In this document: positions 9,636 through 19,782 of the stretch, one piece after another
Position numbering within the stretch: the first letter of the stretch is position 1
How the letters are laid out: every line of letters begins with the position of its first letter
NCBI RefSeq assembly: GCF_006175945.1
Contig: NZ_VAJL01000002.1
Span: 17,258-81,257, forward strand
Reading direction: 5' to 3'
Length of the DNA stretch: 64,000 nt
Source: Chryseobacterium mulctrae
GTDB taxonomy: Bacteria; Bacteroidota; Bacteroidia; Flavobacteriales; Weeksellaceae
Made by a program: the position numbers and the translations under genes
The notes under the pieces: model-generated
The model's input: only the letters and a program-made list of their open reading frames with translations
The model's database searches: none
Told to the model about the DNA's origin: nothing

Positions 9636-12219
9636 TAAAACATTTACAATTGAAGACTTCTGGCAAATCAAAGGCTTCACTCCTAATGCTAGTCAGCGCA
9701 AAGCAATTTTACATACAGAAGGTCCACTTTTTTTAACTGCTGGTCCTGGTTCAGGAAAAACCCGGGTTCTTTTATGGCGAACTCTAAACCTAATTGTTTT
9801 TGAAAATGTTAAACCGGAGGATATTTTCTTGTCTACATTCACCGAAAAGGCTTCTTTGCAACTTCGTGACGGTCTGCGCACATTACTTGGTATTGTCACC
9901 AACTGCACTGGTAAACCGTATGATATTTCAAAAATGTCTATTGGTACTGTTCATTCCATATGTCAAAATCTAATAACGGACCGTCGTTTTTCAGATGGGG
10001 CTGCTCGGAAAAACGCACCTATATTACTTGATTCGCTCTCCCAATATTTCAAGATTTATAACAAACGCTTTTGGCAAAATTTATTACTAGCAGGTGGTTT
10101 CTCAGATGAAGAAGAAGCCAACATCATACTTACTGGGTATCTTAATGGGGACGAAAGAAATAATCGCCATATTGCTTGCCTTGCTGTTATTGGCTTGTTC
10201 AACAGATTTTCAGAAGAAAATTTGGATCCAGATAATGTAGCCACTGATAATGAAATTCTTTCTGCATTACTCCAGATGTATAAATTCTATAAGAATTCCT
10301 TACAAATAAACACATTTACCAAGCAGGTAGATTTTTCTTTACTTCAGCAGGAAGCTTTTCAAGCAATTGAAAATTTCCAAGATTCTGGCCAAGTTTTCAA
10401 GCATATCATTATTGACGAGTATCAAGATACCAACGCCATTCAGGAAAAACTGTATTTTGCTTTATCCGCTGGAAATAAAAATATTTGTGTTGTAGGTGAT
10501 GATGATCAAGCTCTATATCGTTTTCGCGGCGCCACAGTAGAAAACCTTGTGGAATTTGAAAGTAGGTGTAGCAAATCTTTAGGGATCAGGCCTACTCGTA
10601 TCGATTTGGATATTAATTACCGCTCCCGCAAAAAAATAGTTGACCTTTATAAACATTTTATAGTTCAGTCTGATTGGGAAAACCCGCTTTCTAAAGGAAC
10701 CTTTTTCAGAGTTCATAACAAAGAAATCAAAGCGCACAGCGTAGACGTAGCACCTTCTGTTGTTTGTTCAAATCACGATAGGACAATCAATGTTTATGAA
10801 GAAATTGCAAATTTTGTGCTTCAGTTAAAACAAGCTGGCAAAATTCAAGATTACAATCAATGTGCATTTTTGTTCCCATACTTAAAGGGTAGCAGTCGTG
10901 TTGATGGTTTTCAGCAGGCATTTGATAATCTCGGCATACCAGTATATGCACCTCGCGCAAATCCTTTCATTATGGTTGAAGAGGCAAGAGCATTTTTTGG
11001 TTTAATGATGAAGATTTTTGGTCGTCATCATTTTGGTCGGGAAGTTTTTGGTGATCAGAAAAGATTTCGTGATTGGATGATTGGCTGTCTTGCTTTTGCG
11101 GACGATATTATAAAAGAGGACGTTTCGCTGAAAGAATTTATTCAGGACAAGAAAATGGAGAAAGATGCAGCCTTGTCCGATTATCGTATATTAATTTCTC
11201 TAGTTTCTAAAAAGAAGTGGGATACTAATCAGCCTTTTACTTTATCAATGATGAAAGACTTTGCCGAAGTCCCTCGTCTCTCCGAAAAAGCCCGTAAAAA
11301 CCTGACAAATTCATATTTCAAAAAAATTATTGAATCAAAAGAAAAAGAAGGTACTCCTTATTCAATAAATTACATCATCAACAGAACAACCTCATTAGAC
11401 TGGACTGTTCTTGACTTATTTTATCAGCTCAATGGCTTCAGATACTTCCGCGAGATGTATCTTCTGGCTGAAGATGGTACAGACGAAGGCCCTATTTGTA
11501 ATCTTGGCCTTTTAAGCCAATACCTATCCCGTTTTATGGATGAATATGGCACACTCATAACAGCTTCATTTCTAAGTGATGACAAGTTCGTTCGTGTATT
11601 CTTCGCCTCCTATATTTACGCTTTGTTCCGTCTTGGAGAGACGGAATATGAAGATAGCGAAGACCCTTTTCCAAAAGGTCGTATTCCATTTTTAACAATC
11701 CACCAATCAAAAGGGCTTGAATTTCCTGTTGTTGTCATGGGAGCAGTTTTCAAAAGAGAATCCGGTCCGGATAAAAAAGAAATTATTATCAGGGAACTTC
11801 TCAAAAAAGAAGGCGAACCTTTGGATAAGATTTCCCATTACGATAATATGCGTATGTTTTATGTTGCCTTGTCGCGGGCTCAAAATCTTTTGGTCCTGCC
11901 TCGCTATACACATAATTCGAATGCAACTCCAATTTTTAAAGATATTTTCGCAAAATACCCTTTGGAATTGATTTCAGATTTTAATATTGATACAGTTCCT
12001 GTGGCGGATGTAAAAGACGAAGATTTGGGTAAGAGTTATTCTTATACTTCTGATTACTTGCTTTACAATAAATGCCCTCGCAATTATATGATTTTCAAAA
12101 AATATGGCTTCGTCCCTTCACGCTCACAAACGATGTTCTTCGGTTCCTTGGTACACCAGACAATAGAAGATCTGCACCATTTACTTATTAACGAAAGAAA
12201 TAAAGTCTCAGCTGTATGA
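9628..12219 (+). CDS. UvrD/AddA-type helicase carrying the first part of a nuclease domain (863 aa)
   Basis: SF1A motifs are in order: AGPGSGKTRVL near residue 38, IIDEYQDTN near 261, GDDDQALYRFRGA near 290, TIHQSKGLEFPVVV near 690 and FYVALSRAQNLL near 743. The last 60 residues contain YNKCPRNYMIFKKYG and FGSLVHQTIEDLHH, which are the opening of a RecB/AddB-type PD-(D/E)XK domain, including what would be the first Cys of its Fe-S cluster. The remaining nuclease motifs are in the next gene, which starts in the ATGA overlap. No long homopolymer lies at the junction, so the split may be real. Probably a DNA-unwinding subunit of a restriction or defence complex. Confidence 0.88.
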   Translation: MINKTFTIEDFWQIKGFTPNASQRKAILHTEGPLFLTAGPGSGKTRVLLWRTLNLIVFENVKPEDIFLSTFTEKASLQLRDGLRTLLGIVTNCTGKPYDISKMSIGTVHSICQNLITDRRFSDGAARKNAPILLDSLSQYFKIYNKRFWQNLLLAGGFSDEEEANIILTGYLNGDERNNRHIACLAVIGLFNRFSEENLDPDNVATDNEILSALLQMYKFYKNSLQINTFTKQVDFSLLQQEAFQAIENFQDSGQVFKHIIIDEYQDTNAIQEKLYFALSAGNKNICVVGDDDQALYRFRGATVENLVEFESRCSKSLGIRPTRIDLDINYRSRKKIVDLYKHFIVQSDWENPLSKGTFFRVHNKEIKAHSVDVAPSVVCSNHDRTINVYEEIANFVLQLKQAGKIQDYNQCAFLFPYLKGSSRVDGFQQAFDNLGIPVYAPRANPFIMVEEARAFFGLMMKIFGRHHFGREVFGDQKRFRDWMIGCLAFADDIIKEDVSLKEFIQDKKMEKDAALSDYRILISLVSKKKWDTNQPFTLSMMKDFAEVPRLSEKARKNLTNSYFKKIIESKEKEGTPYSINYIINRTTSLDWTVLDLFYQLNGFRYFREMYLLAEDGTDEGPICNLGLLSQYLSRFMDEYGTLITASFLSDDKFVRVFFASYIYALFRLGETEYEDSEDPFPKGRIPFLTIHQSKGLEFPVVVMGAVFKRESGPDKKEIIIRELLKKEGEPLDKISHYDNMRMFYVALSRAQNLLVLPRYTHNSNATPIFKDIFAKYPLELISDFNIDTVPVADVKDEDLGKSYSYTSDYLLYNKCPRNYMIFKKYGFVPSRSQTMFFGSLVHQTIEDLHHLLINERNKVSAV

Positions 12220-13046
12220 CAGATCTAGAAATTGAAGAAAAACTCAAAGAGATTTTCGAACAAAATTATGAGTTATTGAAACTGGAAGGCGGTCACGCTC
12301 TCACCGAGGCCACAAAAAATGATGCTTTTCAGCAGATCTTATATTATTACCGTAAGCTTAGTGATGTAGCAAAAAAAGTCACAGATACTGAAGTTAAATT
12401 AACTTTGCCTGATCAAAAAACCCCAGAAGGTCGTAGTTTTACGATTGAAGGTATAGTTGATATAGTCAGAGAAGATGATGAAGTCTGGATGTATGATATT
12501 AAAACACACGATCCACTCTATGTTCGTTCCAATTTAGATTTTTACCAAAAGCAATTAAATGTTTATTCCTACATTTGGGAAAACCTTCGGGGCAATAAGT
12601 TGGATCATACTGCTGTCATAAGCACAGTTCTGCCTGATGGGCTGAAAAACTCAATCGTCGAAGGAAATGTTTCAAGAGCAGAAAAAGAATTTGCAGACTG
12701 GCAGCCAATTATAGAAATCCCTTTTAAAGAGGAAAATGTTCAATCCACAATTGCGGATTTTGCAGATACGGTGGATAATATAGAAAAGCATTGCTTTACT
12801 CCTCCGCCCGTTGAAATACTTAATAGTTTAATTGAAGGTACAAGGTCTAAGTTCGCAACTAGAATTTGCAGAAACTGCGATGCGCGTTTTTCTTGTTCAT
12901 CATTTAGGGAATATGCTACCTCCATTCAGAAGGGCACTAATATGAACTTCAAAAAATATTATGAAGATTACGGCAGCGATGTGGAGAAAGAAGAATTTAT
13001 CAATGCATCTTTAATTTCAGAAAGGTCTAATGATATCCAATTATAA
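12216..13046 (+). CDS. PD-(D/E)XK nuclease with Cys cluster, RecB/Cas4-like (276 aa)
   Basis: GIVDIV near residue 79 and YDIKTHD near 93 give the D...D-x-K active-site pattern, followed by a QLNVYSYI segment that matches the motif downstream of the core in RecB-family nucleases. CRNCDARFSC near 218 supplies three Cys of a likely 4Fe-4S cluster; the fourth (CPRNY) is in the preceding protein. The 4-base overlap ATGA couples it to the helicase. Together they look like an AddAB-type helicase-nuclease split into two polypeptides. A 29-base gap separates it from the methyltransferase gene. Confidence 0.85.
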   Translation: MTDLEIEEKLKEIFEQNYELLKLEGGHALTEATKNDAFQQILYYYRKLSDVAKKVTDTEVKLTLPDQKTPEGRSFTIEGIVDIVREDDEVWMYDIKTHDPLYVRSNLDFYQKQLNVYSYIWENLRGNKLDHTAVISTVLPDGLKNSIVEGNVSRAEKEFADWQPIIEIPFKEENVQSTIADFADTVDNIEKHCFTPPPVEILNSLIEGTRSKFATRICRNCDARFSCSSFREYATSIQKGTNMNFKKYYEDYGSDVEKEEFINASLISERSNDIQL

Positions 13047-13075
13047 CTTATACTTAAAGTAACACTACTACAAAT

Positions 13076-14773
13076 ATGGCAATCGAAAAACTTAAACCAG
13101 ATTTTCAATTCGACGAAGAAAGAATTAAAAAACTATACGAAATAGTGCCCGAAGCATTTGCAGATGGTAAAATAAACTGGCATTCCCTTCAGGAAGCATT
13201 AGGACATTACAAAGAGGATGATGATGTTGATTCAGAACATTATGGTCTTTTTTGGCCAGGAAAGAGAGAAGCTAGACGTAAATCTGCAAGTCCAAGTACA
13301 GGAACACTCATTCCGGCCAATGATTTTTCATCAAAAGCAATTCATTCTGATAACTTATTTATTGAAGGTGAAAATCTTGAAGTATTGAAATTATTGCAGA
13401 AGGCTTATGCAGATAAGATTAAGATGATATATATTGATCCACCTTACAATACTGGTAACGATTTTATTTATGATGACAACTTTTCAGAAACTGTTGAAGA
13501 TTATATGAGAAGAACCGGTCAATTAGATGAAGATTCAAAACCATTAGCCACAAATTCAAGAGTTGATGGTCGTTTTCATAGTAAATGGCTTTCAATGATG
13601 TATCCCAGATTACGGCTGGCAAGAAACTTACTTAAGGAAGACGGTGTTATTTTCGTAAGTATTGATGATAATGAGGTAGCAAACTTAAAGTTATTGATGA
13701 ATGAAATTTTTGGCGAAGAAAATTTTTTAGGTCAATTTGTTATTAATTCTACACCAAATGCTAGGGATTACGGACATATTGGAAAAATGCACGAATACTG
13801 TTTATTTTATGGCAAAAATTCTACATTAACTGAAACATATCATTTGGAAGATAAGGATAAAAAGTTCAAGTATTCTGATGATATCGGGGATTATAATATA
13901 CACCCATTGTACAATAGTAATGTTGCTTTTACAAACATAAATCGACCTAACCTTTATTATCCTTTTTACCTCAATCTTGATAATAATATTGAAGAAGATT
14001 TCTATGAGATTTCATTAAAACCTTTTAAGAATTCAGTTGAAATATTTCCACCTAAATCGGTTAAAGATAATATTCAATTTGTCTGGCGATGGGGAAAGGA
14101 TAAGTCTGCATCGGAAATGAATGTAAATATCATAGGGTATAAAATTTCAGATGATGAGTATAGGATAGTGCAGAAAATGAGAACGACAGAGAAAGTTGTT
14201 AGATCATTGCTATTAGAAAAAGAATTTAGCAGTAGAAGAGGTACTTCGGATTTGGAAAAATTATTTGGAAAAAAAACTTTCAGTTTTCCAAAACCTCTTG
14301 AACTTATTAAAACTTTTATAAAAGTTGGTTCGACAGATGGCGACACAATACTTGATTTTTTCTCGGGTTCTGGCACATTAGCACAGGCGGTTTTAGAGTT
14401 AAATGCAGAAAGTGCTGAAACAAGAAATTTTATTACTGTTCAACTGCCTGTTAAAACGAAATTTGAAATTAACACCGAAATTAAAGATCTTGAGAATATT
14501 TCTGATATTACGGAAGCGAGAATTGAAAAATCAATAATTCAATGCCGAAAAATAAATAGTGAAAAAGACTTTTCTTATAAGAAATTTAGATTAAGTACTT
14601 CATCATTCAAAATTTGGCAAGATTACTTAGGTTCGGATATTACAGCCTTAGAAAAATTACTTTCAGAAAATTCTAATCCATTGATTTCCGACTGGGAAAT
14701 AGATAATTTGTTATCAGAAAGGGGTCGGTCGACGAAAAGTAAAAAAAACAGGGTTAAGGATAAAATCTATTAA
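13076..14773 (+). pseudogene. Beta-class DNA methyltransferase (type III Mod-like), 3' end replaced by transposon
   Basis: DPPYNTGNDF near residue 121 (motif IV) precedes DFFSGSGTLAQAV near 428 (motif I/FxGxG). This is the order of beta-class amino-methyltransferases, including type III Mod. The native frame runs to 14720, where the terminal inverted repeat of Tn-A begins, and the final residues are translated from the repeat. Both catalytic motifs are present, so a slightly shortened enzyme may still work, but the gene that would follow, such as a Res subunit or another partner, has been lost. It is the last gene of the 8889 operon. Confidence 0.88.
14721..14758 (+). repeat. Tn-A left terminal inverted repeat (38 bp)
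   Basis: Starts GGGGTCGGTCGACGAAAAGT and ends AGGGTTAAG. It differs from the right end by a G for A at position 7. It lies inside the methyltransferase reading frame. Confidence 0.92.
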
Positions 14774-14804
14774 AATTTAATTTTTAATAGATAAATTTAT
14801 AAAA

Positions 14805-15416
14805 CTAATTTGGGGAATCCTGTATTTTATTTTTTTTTATCCAGTTATGGAGGTTCGCCGGAGTCGAATTATAGCGTTTTGCTATAAATTTTTTGGTAGA
14901 ACCATTTTTAAGTAAAGCTTGTATTTCCAATTTGTGAGTATCAAGTTTACTTTTTCCTGGTCCTTTTGGTCTACCTAATTTAATTCCGTTTGCTTTTTTT
15001 GTCTGCAGCGCTTCTTTTGTTCTTTTGGAAATCAAGTCCCGTTCAATCTCTGATACCATAGAAAATACCATTGCCATCACTTTACTTTGTATGGTATCGT
15101 CAAGTTGCCAGTTTCCTTTGACAGTATAAATATTAATGCCTTTCTCTGTCGCAATAGAAATAATTTCCATGCATTCAAGCATACTTCGTCCCAATCTGGA
15201 AAATTCATTTAAAAGGATAGTATCTCCTTTTTGTAAATCCTCTATGATCTCACCAATTTTACGTTTTCTCCAGTGAATCTTTCCGGAGATTTTTTCTTCT
15301 ACAAAATCTACTTTACCTAAAGATTTGTCATTCGCTAAAAATAAAATTTCTGCTTTATTTTTTTCAAGATCCTGGTCAGCTGTTGATACCCTTAGATAAG
15401 CTACATTCTTTGACAT
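14805..15416 (-). CDS. tnpR: Serine resolvase of Tn-A (203 aa)
   Basis: AYLRVSTADQDLEKNK at the N-terminus carries the catalytic Ser of the resolvase/invertase family. EFSRLGRSMLECMEI and ERDLISKRTKEAL follow in the expected places, and a C-terminal helix-turn-helix ends in NSTPANLHNWIKKN. It should resolve cointegrates formed by TnpA at a res site in the 124-base divergent gap to tnpA. It is clearly different from the Tn-B resolvase (32669), so the two elements do not share a resolution system. Confidence 0.9.
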   Translation of the reverse strand: MSKNVAYLRVSTADQDLEKNKAEILFLANDKSLGKVDFVEEKISGKIHWRKRKIGEIIEDLQKGDTILLNEFSRLGRSMLECMEIISIATEKGINIYTVKGNWQLDDTIQSKVMAMVFSMVSEIERDLISKRTKEALQTKKANGIKLGRPKGPGKSKLDTHKLEIQALLKNGSTKKFIAKRYNSTPANLHNWIKKNKIQDSPN

Positions 15417-15540
15417 AAAAGCTATTTTAAAATTAAAGGTATAAATATTAAATTATTCTATATAAAAAAGTAAAATATAAATATGTATTTTTATTTAATT
15501 ATAACTTTATTGAAAACGGTCATTTTTACAATGTTATTTT
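15417..15540. promoter_or_regulatory. Divergent tnpR-tnpA gap, probable res site and promoters
   Basis: A 124-base AT-rich gap between divergent resolvase and transposase genes, the usual place of the res site in Tn3 elements. Several ATAAATAT-like repeats are visible, but subsites could not be assigned. Confidence 0.5.
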
Positions 15541-18501
15541 ATGGCTTTAAGAAAATCTATAACAGAACAAGAATTTACTTCATTAATAAATATTCCTCAG
15601 TCTGGAGAAGAACTTATAAGGATCTATTCTCTTTCAGATGACGATATAATTTTCATTAAGGCATCATGCAGAGGAAAAACCAATCATATTAGAGTATCAG
15701 TTTTACTTAGCTACATGAAATTTCCCGGAATTATTATTCCTACTGTATTTATTCCAGATGAAAGAATATTGGATCTATTATGTAATCAGCTAGAAATAGA
15801 TAAAAGCCACTGGAAGGATTATGATAATTTGGCTGAAACTCGCCAGGATCATATAAATATTTTGAGAAAAAACTATGGATATGAAAATTTCTCTTCAACT
15901 TACTATACTGATTCTCTATTCAATTTAACAAAATTTACTTTACAAACAGATAAAGGAATATTAATTGCGCAGCAGTTAGTAAAATTTTTGAGAGATGCTA
16001 AAATATTGATACCTAGAATATCTGTTGTACAGAAAATATGCTCAGAAGCCTTAATTAATGCAGAAAAGCAAATTCATGATACCCTGAGTTCTGTATTGTC
16101 CAATCATCAAAAACAGTTATTAGATACTCTTCTCAACTTACAGGAAAAAAGCAGCATCAGTCAACTAAATTGGCTGAAGCAATCCCCACAGGCGGTCAAT
16201 TCAAAATTTTTATTGATGCACATAAAGAGGTTGAAAACTATTAAAGACATTGATCTTCCAAAAGATATTGGTAAGGATATTCATCAAACACGGTTGTTGA
16301 AAATAGCCAGAGAAGGCAGGCAGATGACACCACAACATCTAAGGGATTTCGAAGAATCCCGGAGATACGCAACTTTAGTCGCAATACTTCTGGAAACCAA
16401 AGCTTCTATTATCGATGAAATTATAGAAATGAATGATAAAATCATCGGTTCTTTGTTCAGATATGCCAAGAATACACAAGCTCAAAAAATGCAGGAATCC
16501 GGAAAATCCATGGGAGAACAGCTCGGTGTATTTTTTAAAATTGGAAATGCACTTCTTGATGCCAGAGAAACTGGAGAAGATCCTTTCGATGCTGTTGAAT
16601 CGGTTATTTCATGGGAAGCTCTGGCTCAAAGTATTTTGGAAGCCAAGAACTTAACCGCTAAACAAAATTTTGATTCACTTTATTTTATATCCGATAAATA
16701 TTTCACGATCAAAAAATATGGTGGAGAATTTTTGAAAGAATTGGAACTCCGTTCAGCTCCTGTGGCAGAAGATATTCTAAAGGCAATAAATATTCTGATA
16801 GATTTATATGAAGGAAAAATAAAAAGACTGCCGGAAAAGCTACCCTCAAGTTTTATAAGAAAAAGATGGGAAGAACTTGTATTTACGGAGAACGGTATTG
16901 ATCGAAAGTTTTATGAACTGTGTATATTTTCTGAACTCAAGAACCATCTGCGTTCCGGAGATCTTTGGGTACAGGGTTCAAGACAGTACAAAGATTTTGA
17001 AGATTATCTTATTCCTTCAGACAGATTTACTGAAATGAGAGATCAGAATGGGGTTCCTCTGGACGTAGCGTTGAATGTAGAAGAGTTTCTTTCGGAACGG
17101 ATGGAACTTCTTTCCAATAAAATACAAATCGTTTGTAAACTTATCGAAAGCAATGAACTTCCGGACTCTTCTATTATTAATGACAGGATAAAGATTAAAC
17201 CTCTTGAAAACACAGTTCCTGAAGAAGCTGAAGTTTTAGGAAAAAAAATATACAGTTTGCTTCCTCTCATTAAAATCACAGATCTTTTGAAAGAAGTCGA
17301 TCAGTGGATGGGCTTCACAGATCAATTCACCCATTTGAAATCAGGAAATAAAAGTAATGATAAAAACTTTTTACTCACTGTAATACTGTCAGATGCCATC
17401 AATTTAGGCTTAAGAAAAATGTCGGAAGCTTCTCCGGGAACTTCCTACGCAAAACTTTCCTGGCTTCAGGCGTGGCACATCCGCGATGAAACGTATTCTT
17501 CAGCTTTAGCGGAAATTATAAATGTTCAATCCGCGCATCCATTTTCTTCTTACTGGGGAGAAGGAAAAACATCTTCTTCGGACGGTCAGCGTTTTGCCAC
17601 CGGAAGCTATGCACAAAGAACCGGAAATATTAATCCTAAATATGGAAGCGGTCCCGGAGTTCAGTTTTACACTCATGTCTCCGACCAATACGCACCTTTT
17701 CATACCAAGGTTATTAATGTGGGAGTAAGGGATGCAACCTATGTTTTGGACGGGCTTCTCTATCATGAATCTGATGTACAGATAGAAGAACATTATACAG
17801 ATACTTCGGGGTTTACCGATCATGTGTTTGCTTTGATGCAGTTATTGGGATTTAAATTTGCCCCAAGAATCAGAGATTTGAATGATAAGAAGCTTTTTAT
17901 TCCTGAAGCATCTACCGGTTATTCTGCGTTATCAGAACATATAGGAGGTAAAATTAACAGTAAAAAAATTATTCAAAACTGGGATGAGATCCTAAGATTG
18001 GCTGCTTCCATAAAAAATGGAACTGTTACGGCTTCACTGATTGTAAAGAAGATTGGAAGCTATCCAAGGCAAAACGGACTTGCAGTAGCATTGCGGGAAT
18101 TGGGTAAAATTGAAAGAACCTTATTTATGCTCGACTGGTACATGAGTCCGGAACTTAGGCGGAGAGTTACTGCGGGACTTAATAAAGGGGAAGCCAGAAA
18201 TGCTTTGGCAAGAGCCGTATATTTTAACAGGTTTGGAGAAGTCAGAGAACGGAGCTTTGAAAATCAACGGTATAAGGCAAGCGGTCTTAATTTGGTAACT
18301 GCTGCTATTGTTCTATGGAATACTGTTTATATTGAAAAAGCAGTGCAGCACCTGAAAGAACAGGGCGAAGAAATTAATGAAGAGTTACTTCAATATCTTT
18401 CTCCTTTAGGATGGGAACATATTCACCTTACCGGAGATTATGTTTGGGAAGAACGTATCAAACTTAAAAAAGGAGAGTTTAGATCGCTAAGAAAAGTATA
18501 A
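15541..18501 (+). CDS. tnpA: Tn3-family transposase TnpA (986 aa)
   Basis: Full length for the family (about 960-1000). The C-terminal catalytic half shows TYVLDGLLYHES, HYTDTSGFTDHVF and the NKGEARNALARAV block typical of the Tn3 DDE domain. From about residue 170 onward it is nearly identical to the Tn-B transposase (29038-31998), whereas the first 165 residues are only distantly similar. That N-terminal region binds the terminal repeats, and the inner parts of the repeats of the two elements also differ. It performs replicative transposition with 5-base target duplication. Confidence 0.95.
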   Translation: MALRKSITEQEFTSLINIPQSGEELIRIYSLSDDDIIFIKASCRGKTNHIRVSVLLSYMKFPGIIIPTVFIPDERILDLLCNQLEIDKSHWKDYDNLAETRQDHINILRKNYGYENFSSTYYTDSLFNLTKFTLQTDKGILIAQQLVKFLRDAKILIPRISVVQKICSEALINAEKQIHDTLSSVLSNHQKQLLDTLLNLQEKSSISQLNWLKQSPQAVNSKFLLMHIKRLKTIKDIDLPKDIGKDIHQTRLLKIAREGRQMTPQHLRDFEESRRYATLVAILLETKASIIDEIIEMNDKIIGSLFRYAKNTQAQKMQESGKSMGEQLGVFFKIGNALLDARETGEDPFDAVESVISWEALAQSILEAKNLTAKQNFDSLYFISDKYFTIKKYGGEFLKELELRSAPVAEDILKAINILIDLYEGKIKRLPEKLPSSFIRKRWEELVFTENGIDRKFYELCIFSELKNHLRSGDLWVQGSRQYKDFEDYLIPSDRFTEMRDQNGVPLDVALNVEEFLSERMELLSNKIQIVCKLIESNELPDSSIINDRIKIKPLENTVPEEAEVLGKKIYSLLPLIKITDLLKEVDQWMGFTDQFTHLKSGNKSNDKNFLLTVILSDAINLGLRKMSEASPGTSYAKLSWLQAWHIRDETYSSALAEIINVQSAHPFSSYWGEGKTSSSDGQRFATGSYAQRTGNINPKYGSGPGVQFYTHVSDQYAPFHTKVINVGVRDATYVLDGLLYHESDVQIEEHYTDTSGFTDHVFALMQLLGFKFAPRIRDLNDKKLFIPEASTGYSALSEHIGGKINSKKIIQNWDEILRLAASIKNGTVTASLIVKKIGSYPRQNGLAVALRELGKIERTLFMLDWYMSPELRRRVTAGLNKGEARNALARAVYFNRFGEVRERSFENQRYKASGLNLVTAAIVLWNTVYIEKAVQHLKEQGEEINEELLQYLSPLGWEHIHLTGDYVWEERIKLKKGEFRSLRKV

Positions 18502-18621
18502 TTATTACTTACCTTAAAATTAATATTATTGACAAATATAAACTTTTAATATTATGTTAACTCCCTTTGTTGTAGAACATTAAAAAGTGAAAAAAAATCT
18601 TTTTCGCATGAATTATTTTTC

Positions 18622-18629
18622 TATATTTG
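18622..18629 (+). promoter_or_regulatory. -7 box of the Tn-A cargo operon (TATATTTG)
   Basis: Exact match to the Bacteroidetes -7 consensus TAnnTTTG, 26 bases before the cargo peptide ATG and within a 150-base gap after tnpA. Confidence 0.65.
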
Positions 18630-18654
18630 GATTCTAACATTAAATATTAAATTT

Positions 18655-19006
18655 ATGAAAAAAAACTATTTTAGCGTTGTTTTTAACAGTTGGAATTTCA
18701 GGGATTGCTTTAGCGAATAATTCAGTACCTAATGTTTCTGAACATAAAATGGAAACAAAAGTTGTAACGAAGGAAAAAGGAGACAAAAAACAAGTTACAA
18801 CCTACAACTATGTGAATGGAGTGTTATTTTCTTGTACAATTGCAACACATACAAGACAATACGATACTTGTGGAAATTACGTAGGTACAGTTAAAGAATC
18901 ATACGAAGCTTATGGAAGTGGTTGTAGTGAAGCGGGTGAAGGAGGGTTACTAATTAAAGTAACAAGAATGATGACAGGATTTGGCGATTGCCCTGCAAAT
19001 TATTAA
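18655..19006 (+). CDS. Small secreted Cys-containing peptide, Tn-A cargo gene 1
   Basis: The open frame read from TTG 18677 lacks a proper start. The ATG at 18655 is followed by eight A; with seven A the frame becomes MKKTILALFLTVGISGIALA, a textbook signal peptide, so one A is probably a sequencing error. The mature part (about 95 residues) has four Cys in pairs (FSC/DTC and GSGC/FGDC) and is rich in Gly/Thr. The stop shares its last A with the ATG of the GLPGLI gene, so the three cargo genes are coupled. The function is unknown; it may be a secreted peptide handled by the two partner proteins. Confidence 0.65.
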
Positions 19007-19782
19007 TGACAGCATATATTAAATTTATTATGATTTTGTTCTGTGTTTTTTTCAAAGCACAGAACAATTTTATTGTTTACAATAAAATCATAGATGATGC
19101 TGGTGGTAATGAAAAAATTTATGAAAAAAATATACTTGTTTTTCAAGATAAATGGTCTATTTTTTTTAGCTACAGAGGAAGTTTGGAAGAAGTGAATGAT
19201 TTTTTGACTAATAGTGAAAAAATTAGGAGCAGCCAGATTATAAAAAATTCACTGGATGAGAAAAAATTTTATATAAAAGATAATTCTTTTACTAAGGAGA
19301 TTCTTTTTACGTTAGACAACTATCAAAAAATTGATTGGAATATTATTCAGAAAGATACGGAAATAATCTTAGGATATAAATGTCATAAAGCTTTAGGGAA
19401 ATTTAGAGGAAGAGATTTTATTGCTTACTTTACAACCGATTTGCCAGTTGATTTAGGTCCTTTAAAGTTTAGAGGATTACCTGGTGTAATTTTAAAAGTT
19501 TCAGATAAAGATAACTTGTTTACCTATGAAGCTGCTAAGATTGTATTAAATTTTCCACAGAAAATTGACATTAATTCTAAACTTCTTTTCTCATTTCCTG
19601 AAGAAAAGTCTAAGTACATTGATTATAAAGAATATATAAATATTGAAAATAACTACTTAAAAGATATTAAGTCAAAAGTTGAAGCAAATAGACCAGCTGG
19701 AACAATAGTAGTGAGTTCTTCCAAAGAAAGAGACTTTAAGATAGAAAAATCTTTCGAATGGGAAGAGTCTAAAAAGCCTTAA
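19006..19782 (+). CDS. GLPGLI family protein, Tn-A cargo gene 2 (about 258 aa)
   Basis: A signal peptide ending CVFFKAQ is followed by the family hallmark FRGLPGVILKVSDKDN near residue 160, preceded by ILGYKCHKALGKFRGRDFIAYFT as in other GLPGLI proteins. The family is confined to Bacteroidetes and its function is not established. The ATG at 19006 overlaps the upstream stop (TAATG), which decides the start; the stop likewise overlaps the start of the TonB-receptor-like gene. A second GLPGLI protein paired with a different secreted peptide lies at 25680. Confidence 0.85.
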   Translation: MTAYIKFIMILFCVFFKAQNNFIVYNKIIDDAGGNEKIYEKNILVFQDKWSIFFSYRGSLEEVNDFLTNSEKIRSSQIIKNSLDEKKFYIKDNSFTKEILFTLDNYQKIDWNIIQKDTEIILGYKCHKALGKFRGRDFIAYFTTDLPVDLGPLKFRGLPGVILKVSDKDNLFTYEAAKIVLNFPQKIDINSKLLFSFPEEKSKYIDYKEYINIENNYLKDIKSKVEANRPAGTIVVSSSKERDFKIEKSFEWEESKKP

